In this document: positions 34,301-44,100 of the stretch, in pieces | Layout of the letters: every line of letters begins with the position of its first letter | Position numbering within the stretch: the first letter of the stretch is position 1 | From: Closterium sp. Naga37s-1 | Lineage: Eukaryota; Streptophyta; Zygnematophyceae; Desmidiales; Closteriaceae | Direction of reading: 5' to 3' | Length of the DNA stretch: 64,000 nucleotides | Assembly: GCA_947471745.1 (NCBI GenBank) | Contig: CANJKZ010001153.1 | Span: forward strand, 310,001-374,000 | The notes under the pieces: generated by a model | Seen by the model: the letters and a program-made list of their open reading frames with translations, nothing else | The model's database searches: none | Told to the model about the DNA's origin: nothing | Position numbers and translations under genes: made by a program

Positions 34301-37300
34301 CTCTGATCGCGACTGCAGGCTGTGGGTGGTGTGTGGGCGGGGAGGGCTGGAAGGGGAATTGGAAAGAGAGTGAAGCAGAGGCGAATGGAGCCCTGCAGGT
34401 TGGCGATGAGGGACTCGCCCAGGCGCAGCAACTCCGACTCCACGTCCACTGACCGTGACTCCAGGATGTGCATGGGGACAGTGGTGTGGAGAGAGGGGCA
34501 TAAGAGAGTGTGTGAATAACAATAACTGAAATTGGAGAGCCCTGCAGGTTGGAAATGAGGGACTCGCCCAGGCGCAGCAACTCCGACTCCACGTCCACTG
34601 ACCGTGACTCCAGGATGTGCATGGGGACAGTGGTGTGGAGAGAGGGGCATAAGAGAGTGTGTGAATAACAATAACTGAAATTGGAGAGCCCTGCAGGTTG
34701 GAAATGAGGGACTCGCCCAGGCGCAGCAACTCCGACTCCACGTCCACTGACCGTGACTCCAGGATGTGCATGGGGACAGTGGTGTGGAGAGAGGGGCATA
34801 AGAGAGTGTGTGAATAACAATAACTGAAATTGGAGAGCCCTGCAGGTTGGAAATGAGGGACTCGCCCAGGCGCAGCAACTCCGACTCCACGTCCACTGAC
34901 CGTGACTCCAGGATGTGCATGGGGACAGTGGTGTGGAGAGAGGGGCATAAGAGAGTGTGTGAATAACAATAACTGAAATTGGAGAGCCCTGCAGGTTGGA
35001 AATGAGGGACTCGCCCAGGTACAGCAACTCCGACTCCACGTCCACTGACCGTGACTCCAGGATGTGCATGGGGACAGTGGTGTGGAGAGAGGGGCATAAG
35101 AGAGTGTGTGAATAACAATAACTGAAATTGGAGAGCCCTGCAGGTTGGAAATGAGGGACTCGCCCAGGCGCAGCAAACTCCGACTCCACGTCCACGGTCC
35201 ACTGACCGAGACTCCAGGATGTGGATGGGGACAGTGGTGTGGAGAGAGGGGCATAAGAGAGTGTGTGAATCACAATAACTGAAATTGGAGAGCCCTGCCA
35301 TTTGGAAATGAGGGACTCGCCCAGGCGCAGCAACTCTGATTCCACGTCCACTGACCGCGACTCCAGCTGTGGATGAAAAATGGTGTGAAGGGGAGGGAAA
35401 GGGAATCAGATGAAAATCTACCCAGCTACCAACTCACCCACCTACTCCAGCCTACCCTGCCATGATCCCTTGGAGTCTCCCACGGCCCTCCCCAGCACCC
35501 CACCCACCCTCCCTCCCGCCCCACCCCACCCGGCCATGATCATGGGGATCTTCTCCTTCATCTGCCAGCGCATCGTCCTCGCGATCAGTTTGACGTTTTA
35601 AGGGACTCACAAGTCAGCCACAGTCCTCCCCGGTATCCCACACACTCACCCAACCCCACCCACCCCCACCCACCCCCCACCCACCCAGCCATGATCCTGG
35701 GGATCTTCTCCTTCATCTGCCTCCGCATGGTCCGCGCAATCATCCTGAGCAGCGCGTCGCGCCCCATGGACCCCTCCATGCCCTTCACGCCCAGCGCCCT
35801 CATCACACTCGCCAGGGCCTTCTGCTCCGCCTGCCACGCCTCGTCCATCGGTGCATCTGTGTCCGCGTCCCCCAGCGGCTGCCCCAGCACGGGCACCCAC
35901 GGGTAGTCCTGTGCCATCGCCGCGCCCTGCCCCTGTAGGAGTTCTAGAGCCAGCTTCGCGGCTGCCTTGTCCGTTACGACACGTTCGAACTGCGTTATCA
36001 CTCCTATGCTGCGCGCCCCTGGGGGAGGGAGGGGAAGGGGGAGAAGGGTTGGGATGGTGTGGGGGGGGTGCGGACGTGTTGGTGTGAGGAGAGAAGACAG
36101 GAGGGGAGGCGAGGGGAACGAGCAAGTGGGGAGGACAAGAGGCAGACACGTCTGTGTGGGCACCCCACAGGGGCTGCCCCAGCACGGGCACCCATGGGTA
36201 ATCCTGTGCCATCGCCGCGCCCTGCCCAGGGCGAGCTTGGCCGCTGCCTTGTCTGATACCACCTGCTCAAAATGTGTTATCATGCCTATGCTGCGTGCCC
36301 CTGGGGTTGGGTGGAAGAGGGTGAGGGGGGGGAGGGGGCGCGGGCGGGTATTGGGGGGTGTGATGGGGATGGTGCGAGGAGAGAAAACGGGAGGGGAAGG
36401 GAGGGAGAACGGGCAAATGGGGGGGACAGGAGGCAGGCACGTCTGTGTGGGCATCGCCCAGAGGCTGGCCCAGCACGGGCACCCACGGGTAGTCCTGCGC
36501 CATCACCATCGCCACGCCCTGTCCCTGTTGAATTACAGCTACAATGCCCTCGAACACACCCATTTATCATGCGCAGGGCGCAGGGCGCGGCCAAGGCACA
36601 GGAAGCGGCCAAGGTAGGCGTCTGTGTGAACACAGTCACTTATCATGGGATGCAACTGACCGACCAAGGTAGTGCAGACCTACCATCGCGGTCGATGTCA
36701 TGCGCCAGGCGCAGCAGCTTGAGGGAGTCCTTGACGCGCGTGGCAGCGATGACCACGAGGATGATGGCGCCCTGATTTGCCACGTTGTCTTGCAGCTGGA
36801 GGCAGCGTGACAAACCCACAAGCGGGGAGGGGAGACGAAAAGAGAGCATGATTCAGGGGACCATGATTTAAGAGAATTCTCAAACACGGAAGTGACCACG
36901 AGGATGATGGCGTCCTGATTCGCCACGTTGTCTTGCAGCTGGAGGCAGTGTGGGAGAAAGGCCCACGCATGGGGTGGGGAGAAGGCAGCATGACGGAGTA
37001 TGAGTTATCCCAAGGCACAGACGCAATATGACGTGGCGTGGAAAGCCCTGTGTTCAACAGCTATGTGAAACCCTGAGAGTAGTGCGGGTGGGAGTCTGGC
37101 ATCAGCAGCCACAAGGGCACTGACTGACTTAATTATCATCAGAACGGGTGCTACTGCCAATGAATTCAGCCCATCCAAGGAAACCACTGCTGCTGCAGCA
37201 GCAGCAGCAGTAGCCCCTATTCATGTTGGCACACCTCATGACTGTCGTCACCACATGTGATGACGCCATTAGACGTGAAAGGGAGAAAATAAAGCGATTT

Positions 37301-39680
37301 TTGAGTCGACTCAAAAGACGCCATTAGACGTGAAAGGGAGAAAATAAAGCTCCCAATTCCAGGACTGCACGCAGCGGTGTGCCAGCGAGACGGGGTTACG
37401 AGAGGAATGAAAGGATGACGAGATGGGGAGACTCACCAACCCTTGCAAATTCATGCACCAAGTGGCATGAGTCCGCCTCCTTTGTACAAAAAAAAAGAAG
37501 AAGAGAACAAAGCAATGTACACAAAGGCACTCACTGTGCCATCGAGGTCTGACGACCGTTCGACTCCGGGAAGATCCGTCACGCGGATTGGAGGTGCTGC
37601 AGGGGGGAGAGGGAAGAGGGAAAGAGAAAGATGAGCAGACAAAACTAAGGAGGAGCGACAATGGGCAATGGCAGGCATGACAGGCGAGAAAGCACAAGTG
37701 AAAAATGCAGAGGGCTGCAGCATTTTGGAGGGAAAAGTGGAGCAGCGACGGTCCTGAGAGAGTTCAGCTTGTGGGAAAAAGAACTCAGCAAGGGAAAGAG
37801 AGAGGACAAGGCAATCAAGGCAGGTAGGTCTTCGAGGCAGTAATACAGAAAAGACACCAAGCAAAGAAAAGAGAGGACAAGTGTATGGGAGAAGGGAAAA
37901 AAGGGCAAAGGAGGAACCAATCAGGGTGAGAGTGCAGAAGAGGGACAATCAGTTTCGACTGACCGATTGGCGAGCGGAGGATGAGATGGGCCTCCTGGCG
38001 GTTCCTTGACTTGGACTTGGCCTGCCCCATGTCCGCCACCAGCGCCTGCCGCACCTCCGCTGGCGGTGGTGACACACACGCACACACGCACACACACACA
38101 CAAAGACAAACACACACACGCCCACACAAAGAGCGAGGCACAGGTGGACGAGGGAAAAGGGCAGAGTCAGAAGGGCGGTGGTGAACTATTCACTCTTCCG
38201 GGAGAGAGAGGAGGTGCAGACGAGGATCTGAGGTCTTCCTGTGGTGTTGCTCCGCCGGACGCTGCTGCCAGTGCGAATGGTCACACACACAGACGGACAG
38301 CAGGGGAGTTGTACAGAGTCAACTGCATGAAAAGGCTTCTGTTCTGCTGACAGCAGAGAAACAAACACAGCATGTTAAGAAAAAATAAAATAAAAAAAAC
38401 ATGTACTGAAAAGGATACGTGGGCGAGGAAAGAAAAAACAAGGTCTTGCTACTCACAGGGTTTCTGCATGTTGGCTCGCGGTCCGAGACTCGCTCGGATG
38501 CTGCCTGCTCCCAGGTTGGGGTCCCTTTGTAGATCGACCAGAATGGGGAAGCGTGTGGCTCCACCCTCAGCCGTTGGCTGCAATGAGGCATGCAGGAAAG
38601 AACTGGATAAACAAATCCACTCCGTCTATGCATGAGAATGAAAAGAAATATAACTTCAACCAAAACATTCATGAAAAACGAACATTCATGGCAGTGGCGG
38701 AACGATGCAGTGCTGGTCGTGACATGCCACGAACATCAGACTGAACAGAAGTGGATTGGACACGTGACACGTCTGACTGACATGATAGCGACTGAGGTGT
38801 AAAGTGTCTGAGTCGACGAACCACTCCAACACAATAACTTACGAGGACTGCATGACCAATGAGGGTGTTGAGAACTGCGGATTTTCCGGCGCCCTGGAGG
38901 GATGCAAGCGGTGGGGGAAGTAAATGCCAGGTTTGCTGATCGAATTTGAGCAGTGTGGTGAGGCGGTCGGGAATCGGGTCATCATACCGTTTACCTCCAG
39001 CGCAAGGGGTAGCGCAAGGGGTAGCGCGAGGGGTAGCGCGAGGGGTGAATGGAGAAACGGAGGGAAACCACTGGAGAGATGACATCACACGCTAACTGAT
39101 AACCACGACGCTGTACTATGAGCCGCCTAGATAAGAGGACACACCATACGCTGATCAAGTACAACGATTGGACTCGGGGAAAGGTACAGACGAAGCTCTT
39201 ACGTATAGGTCACAGCACAAACGAAGCATTGGGAAAGGGAATGGTACGGACGAAGCTCGCATAGACTGGAAATTTCGAGACAGAACTACAATGGAATCTT
39301 CCTGCTTACGGTAGGGTGCAGAACTGTCTAAGAAGGGACGGATTTGATTGAGAAGGCACGTCAATGACTGATAACACAAGGAACTGACTAAGAAAGCGTG
39401 CAACTGACTGCGAAGGCACGAAACTGACCGGAGCACCAAGTACGACGAGCTGGATGACGGGCGAGGAGGAAGCGCTGCTGGAGACTTTTGAGTCACGTCG
39501 ACTCAAAAGTCACCGCTGAACATGCACGGAACTGACCGGAGCGCCGAGCACGACGAGCTGGATGACGGGCGAGGAGGAGGCGCTGCTGGAGCGCGAATCT
39601 TCGGGGTCCGGAAGGTCATCGCCGACGAGAGCTGACGACGCCTGCTGAAGCGTTTCGCCTAACGAGATCAGATCGTCCAT
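25367..39680 (-). CDS. DRP2: Dynamin-related protein, DRP2 type (GTPase-PH-GED-Pro-rich)
   Basis: Twenty exons: 39680-39537, 38893-38843, 38577-38457, 38059-37964, 37596-37535, 36795-36684, 36018-35685, 34162-34015, 33674-33573, 33350-33231, 32667-32584, 31752-31570, 30843-30705, 29713-29640, 29216-29160, 28387-28255, 27598-27252, 26736-26669, 26521-26361, 26112-25367; 1,093 residues, all phases join. GTPase: [12 protein letters not shown] (P-loop), GGATRFPI (switch 1), VTDLPGVE (G3). Middle domain has [19 protein letters not shown]. The PH domain has [19 protein letters not shown] and [13 protein letters not shown] follows, then a Gly/Pro/Met-rich tail ending [18 protein letters not shown], like plant DRP2. 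DRP2 proteins pinch clathrin-coated vesicles and act at the cell plate. Where plant DRP2 has SKID (G4), this gene reads TQFE, a marked departure. Many exons have partial copies in introns. Confidence 0.92.
27600..27700. repeat. Purine-rich GGAGGGGA repeat in DRP2 intron
   Basis: About 90 bp of GGAGGGGAGGGGAAGGGA-type units, followed by two copies of exon 17-like sequence (near 27,840 and 27,960). Confidence 0.8.
28872..29112. repeat. 16-bp minisatellite (CAGTGGTTGAACCTAG)n
   Basis: About 15 perfect head-to-tail copies in the DRP2 intron between exons 15 and 16. There are no spacers, so it is not a CRISPR array. Confidence 0.95.
29275..29355 (-). repeat. Extra copy of DRP2 exon 15 with a decayed palindrome
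   Basis: A second copy of the exon encoding [16 protein letters not shown] lies at about 29,350-29,300 with its own acceptor. It ends in TTTTTTAGTCAACTCGAA (plus strand), which looks like a worn TTTTGAGTCGACTCAAAA palindrome. The used exon is 29216-29160. Confidence 0.7.
29809..30590. mobile_element. Non-autonomous hAT-type transposon in DRP2 intron 13
   Basis: The ends form a short imperfect inverted repeat: left TAGACATGAGCACAAGGG, right (reverse complement) CAGGGATGAGCAAGGGG. Both are followed by GCGAACAC. The 8-bp sequence GACCCAGA flanks both sides exactly (29,801-29,808 and 30,591-30,598), the target duplication length of hAT elements. The 782-bp interior has many GTTCG/CGAAC words and no transposase. 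The intact target duplication suggests a fairly young insertion. Confidence 0.82.
30349..30373. repeat. Extended palindrome around TTTTGAGGCGCCTCAAAA
   Basis: Perfect 18-bp core at 30,352-30,369, extended to about 25 bp by CAAC/GTTG arms. It lies inside the hAT element. Long duplicated flanks were not evident here. Confidence 0.85.
30880..31330 (-). repeat. Partial copies of DRP2 exon 13
   Basis: Two to three copies of the exon 13 start ([14 protein letters not shown]) at about 30,985 and 31,135, each behind a CAG acceptor, with G/A-rich spacers. Confidence 0.75.
31300..32150 (-). repeat. Partial copies around DRP2 exon 12
   Basis: Upstream copies (about 32,120-32,020 and 31,935-31,830) repeat [19 protein letters not shown] and MERG. 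A downstream copy (about 31,480-31,390) repeats the 3' end and carries a stop codon. The used exon is 31752-31570. Confidence 0.8.
32336..32570. repeat. ATGGC-type pentanucleotide-rich repeat
   Basis: Runs of CATGGCATGGCATGGCA with interruptions at about 32,336-32,470 and 32,520-32,570. They surround a copy of the DRP2 exon 11 end. Confidence 0.8.
33060..33140 (-). repeat. Partial copies of DRP2 exon 10 end
   Basis: Segments matching [20 protein letters not shown] with its donor recur on the 3' side of the used exon 33350-33231. Confidence 0.6.
34215..35345 (-). repeat. 149-bp tandem array of acceptor + start of DRP2 exon 8
   Basis: The word GGACTCGCCC recurs at 34108 (used exon), 34265, 34411, 34560, 34709, 34858, 35007, 35156 and 35313. 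Six of these are exactly 149 bp apart. Each unit encodes [20 protein letters not shown] and a few more residues behind its own acceptor, then runs into the intron sequence AATTTCAGTTATTG on the minus strand. Units are almost identical between 34,400 and 35,160. Because 149 is not a multiple of 3 and stops are absent, open frames cross the array in all three minus frames. Confidence 0.92.
36100..36520 (-). repeat. Two partial copies of DRP2 exon 7
   Basis: Copies around 36,300 and 36,200 repeat [20 protein letters not shown] and the [12 protein letters not shown] region, separated from the used exon (36018-35685) by GC-rich spacer. A further fragment is near 36,500. Confidence 0.75.
36880..36955 (-). 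repeat. Partial copy of DRP2 exon 6
   Basis: The exon start ([18 protein letters not shown]) recurs at about 36,945-36,885 before the used exon 36795-36684. Confidence 0.75.
37262..37350. repeat. Palindrome TTTTTGAGTCGACTCAAAA between identical 34-bp repeats
   Basis: The palindrome occupies 37,298-37,316. The 34 bp starting GACGCCATTAGACGTG at 37,262 are repeated without change at 37,317-37,350. It lies in a DRP2 intron and is one of the two cleanest cases in the window. Confidence 0.93.
38060..38130. repeat. CA-rich microsatellite in DRP2 intron
   Basis: (CA)n with CG interruptions just upstream (minus strand) of DRP2 exon 4. A similar tract lies in the DRP1 gene near 47,980-48,055. Confidence 0.8.
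39425..39600. repeat. Interrupted palindrome between two copies of DRP2 exon 1 end
   Basis: TTTTGAGTC-ACG-TCGACTCAAAA lies at 39,486-39,508. The exon 1 3' part (GACGAGCTGGATGACGGGCG on the plus strand) occurs on both sides: at about 39,450 as a copy and at about 39,550 as the used exon. Confidence 0.82.
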
Positions 39681-41198
39681 GGCTGCGAGTGACGGTGGAG
39701 TCGAGTGGAATTTACTACAATGACAGTGCTCACGGAGTAGACGGACCGGATTCACCCTATAATTGTCGCCTGGATCGGAGGCATGAAGTACTGGGATGTC
39801 AGTTCTAGAAGGTCGCTTTGAGTCGAATGAATAATGAAAACGCGCAGACTAAAGAGCACGGATCATCGTGTCCAGATAAGGCAAAATAAAAAGTGATTAA
39901 TTTCCTATTGCGATGTCAGACGAGCCTTGGAACGGCAGAACCAGACCCGTAGGAGGAGCTTTCACTGAACAAGTTACTACTACTGGTTCTGCTGAAATGC
40001 CTTCAATATGAACGCGACTGATGGTACTCTTGATCATCAAGTGCTCAGGGGTGAGGGTGATGAAAGTTCCCTTGAGTGCGGTTTTGTGAGATGTTCGGCG
40101 CGGCAAAGCGATAGTCTTACTTTTAGCACGGTTGGGCGGGGTCCTGAGCAAAATTTGGGAACTTCTGGGACGAGTCAACCCAACATAGTTCAACCTGCTG
40201 ATCTATACGGTTGGATGCCTTGCACAAAGAACTAGGTGGGGCAGGAGGGAGAGCAGGAGTAGGGGGGGAGCACCGCACTGGCGGAAAAGGGAAGCTCTTT
40301 GATAAAAGTGAAAATCTGCGTAGCAGAATGTGTTGAAATTGATTAGAAAATGACTGGGAGGGCACAATTACGTATGCTTACGACAAAATGCAGCCCATTT
40401 CAGTCCCCTCCAAACGGGCTCATACGCGATACAACATACCTCTTTTGCGGGCGGAATCTGACTATTGCGCAACCTCCTAGAAACTGCCATGGGGTTGGGA
40501 TGAACCAATCCCCGCCAACTGCCTGACGGGGGTGCTGAGATTTCCCCCCTCCGCGCTCCACACTTGGCCGGAAGAGAGCGGCGGAACTGGTATCTCTCGG
40601 TGGGGTGCGGTGCGATGAACCTGAGATTCAGCTGCACAATTCTCGAAGTTCCACTTTCATCCAACTCCTAGGTCCTGTTCTTAAAGCCGGCGGCCCAAAT
40701 TGCACAAGCTTTTAAAAGTTGACGCGTGGGGTTTTTCTGGTCTGGGTTTAGGCGAGTGACTCCCGATTTCGTTTTTTTCGTTAATCTCGCCAAACCCAGC
40801 ACTCCCTCAAATTTCGCCCTGGGCAACAGAGGAGGATCACCAAATCCCAAGGCTGGGCACTTACATTTGGAGAACACCAGAAAGCATATAATTACGAGGC
40901 AGCACATACACAGATCACACACCCCACTCGCCACGCCACCACCCTGGCAGCAGATCATCAGACACGCAACTTCTCGTGGGGTTGTCGGTCCTCGTGTAGT
41001 TTCCCTGAAGCGGATTCGACGCTATTCTCGTCCATTTTTCCGCTCTCAACCCCTCTAGTGACGACGAAGTCTATCAATTAAAACTAGCGTCTCGTTTCTG
41101 AGGCGATACCTATTTAGCCTCGACAAGATTCTGGAACACGACTCGGACTTACAGCGTGATTCTTTCTCTAATCACGAAGCTGCCGGAAATAAGGAGAA
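39681..41198. promoter_or_regulatory. 1.5-kb divergent spacer between DRP2 and DRP1
   Basis: The two dynamin genes start 1,518 bp apart on opposite strands, so this spacer must hold both promoters unless the small gene below is real. I could not identify a TATA box or other element with confidence. Confidence 0.4.
39897..40540 (-). CDS. Possible small unrecognised gene in the dynamin spacer
   Basis: On the minus strand, 40,193-39,897 reads openly and with ordinary composition (IALPRRTSHKTALKGTF, then HIEGISAEPVVVTCSVKAPP) to a stop. Upstream, an ATG near 40,488 starts MAVSRRLRNSQIPPAKE with a GT donor (GTATGT) directly after. A middle exon could start after GCTACGCAG near 40,325. I could not join the three pieces in one convincing frame and recognise no family. 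It may be a small gene or chance. Confidence 0.25.
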
Positions 41199-44100
41199 AT
41201 GGATAATCTGATAGGTCTCGTGAATCGGCTTCAGCAGGCGTGCACTGTGTTAGGAGACTATGGCGTGTCGAGCGCTGAAGACGCGCTGCCGACGCTCTGG
41301 GAGCAGCTTCCGTCGGTGGCTGTGGTGGGAGGTCAGGTGAGGCGAATAGCCACGCGCGTCGGATAGATTTTCAAAATGAGGTGACCTTTGAGTGGACTAA
41401 AAAGTCGCCTCGGTGGCTGTGGTGGGAGGTCAGGCTAAAGGGATAAATTCGCATAAAATACCGAACGATCAGGGCTCAGAATCATATTCAAGACCGTCCG
41501 GTAGAAGCGCAATCCGCAGACTGTGTAGCGGTTTGCTGGGTCTGATGCTGGCAATGACGACGTTTGTTCTGGGTGTCGCGACGGCCGATTTGATCAGAAG
41601 CTTTTCCATAGTGACTAAGAGGACCTCGACTGTAGAGCGTTATGATAATATAATTTCACCCTGCACTGTTCTCTGCACGATGTCCCCCAGGCATAGTATC
41701 GAGTTTTGCAACGACTCAAATCTCCCCCCTATTGTTTGCCCGTTTGGCTTTTCCATCCCGTTCCTATCCCATTGCAGAGTTCGGGAAAATCGTCGGTGCT
41801 TGAGAGCATTGTGGGAAAAGATTTCCTTCCTCGAGGATCAGGTACATCGGCACAGCAACATCCGGTGGTTTGTTTGTTTGTTTTTTTCCATCCAGATATT
41901 TCAGAAAGGCCTCAGTCATCGTCCGCGATGACTGGTCTACCAAGTTCTAGAGAGTGTTCGTATTCGTTGCTCTCTGTCGTCGCTACCGTACGGATGGCTC
42001 ACTCGTCCTGGTCTTTGTCGTTGCTTGCTGATGGCTCACTTGCTCTTGCGAGCCCTAATTATGACTTTCGGCTGGAGTGATGTGTGCTGTGTCGTTCTAT
42101 ACGGTGATGGTGTATGATGTCTGGTGATGAGCTGTGCTGTGTGGTGTGTGGTGCCGTGCTTTGCTATGTGGTGATGTGCGATGCTGTGCTGTGCTGTGCT
42201 GTGCTGTGCTGTGCTGCACTGGTGGCTGCAGGCATCGTCACCCGGCGGCCACTGGTGCTGCAGCTGCACAAGGTGGACTCAGCATCCGAGTACGCGGAGT
42301 TCCTGCACCACCCGGGCAAGAAGTACACTGACTGGGGTGAGTGGTCAAATGATCCTGTGCGGTTGCTCTCTCTGGTTTCGTTTGATAAGCCGTGCGAGCG
42401 AGGCCATGGAGGAAATCAATTATTACAACCCCAACCTTTTCAATTGTAAATTTCCGATTTTGTCATGCAAACAAACTCATGTCCGTGGCCCATCTCGTCT
42501 CTCGAAGAATGTTGTACCTTTTTTTTCTGATTTCTTCCCCATCTTTCCTTCCCCGCAGCTGCTGTAAGAAAGGAGGTTGCAGATGAAACGGATCGGATTA
42601 CTGGAAAGACCAAGATGATCTCGCCTGTCCCCATCCACCTCAGCATCTACTCTCCCAATGGTATGCATCCACCTCACCTCAGTATCTATCCTTCTACCTG
42701 AGTGCTTCCACTCCACGTGGTGTATTTTTGTATTCATTGAATCCCCCACCATATCGCATTCGTGTCATCATATAATTCTCTCCAGTGGTAGCAGTAAGCA
42801 AGCAGCAAGCCCATGGTTTTTTACAGGCTTCCCTTACCTTTTCTAGGCTGACCACGCTCCTGCCCGTTGCTGTGTCCTCGCAGTGGTGAATCTGACCCTG
42901 GTGGATCTGCCCGGACTCACAAAGATTGCCGTGGGTGAGTTGCCAAGCATTTGCACATGTCTGGCTGTGATACACCAGGTGGCAGGCAAATGCAGGTTTG
43001 TAACTATTTGTAGTCCCCTCCCCACCCCAACCCCACTCCACACCCACCACCCCCGCCCCTTCTGTGGTTTGTCATTTCACTCGGAGCGCTTGGTTGCACT
43101 AGGCAGCGCACCGAGTTGAAATGTCTGAAAAAGCATTGGGCTTGGCTTAGAGGTCGCTGTGATCCTGTCTGTTGTGTGACTGTGATGACCTCGCAGGTGA
43201 AGTCCGATCATTGCTTCACCTGTGCATGCCTGTCTATGTGATGGTGGTGATTCGCATGCCTGTGATGGTGGCGTTGGTGGCTTGAATGATTGCAGAGGGC
43301 CAGTCGGAGACTATTGTGAGGGACATTGAGGAGATGGTTCGGCAGTACGTGGAGAAGGTGAGTTTGTTAGGGTTGGTGTGGGGAAGGTGTGCCTGTGGTG
43401 GTGGCGTTGGTGCCATTATTGACCACAGAGGGCCAGTCGGAGACTATTGTGAGGGACATTGAGGAGATGGTTCGGCAGTATGTGGAGAAGGTGGGTGTGG
43501 GGAGGTTGAGGGTGGGGAAGACAAGGTGAGTGTGGGGAAGGTGTGCCTGTGGTGGTGGCGTTGGTGCCTTTATTGACCGCCGAGGGCCAATGGGGGAGCA
43601 TCGTGAGGGACATTGAGGACATGGTCCAGCAGTATGGGGAGAAGGTGTATGTGGAGAGGGTGACAGTGGGGAAGGTGCGAGTGTGGAAGGCGAGTGTGGA
43701 AGGGGAGTGTGGAAGGGGAGTGTGGAAGGGGAGTGTGGGAAAGCAGGAAGGTGGGATTATTTACGGGGGCTGGATATGGGACTAGGGTTGAGGGAGTCGT
43801 GTGCAGGGATCGTGTGCAGCTTCAGCAATTCAACTGTATCATGTGGCTGTGCTGCCCACAAACTAAGGCACTTTTGTGTTGAAAAAACTAATTGTTTTGC
43901 CACCCCGTGCTCTCAACCCAACCCCTCCCCTCCCTCGCCTGCAGCCCAACTGCATCATCCTTGCAGTGTCACCTGCCAATCAAGACATTGCCACTTCCGA
44001 TGCCATGCGCATGGCCAGAGAGGTCGACCCTGAGGGTAAGTAATCCTGTAAATGAGTAGTTAGTTAGGCAAGTAGCCGCCAGAGTAAGTAGCCCTGGAAA

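Noticed and set aside
33901-35351. Three long minus-strand frames of 374-466 residues
   Set aside because: They cross the 149-bp exon/intron array, which by chance has no stops; only the exon 8 part belongs to DRP2.
40726-41058. Plus-strand frame of 110 residues before DRP1
   Set aside because: No family resemblance, no splice context and unusual composition; it lies in the presumed DRP1 promoter/5' UTR.
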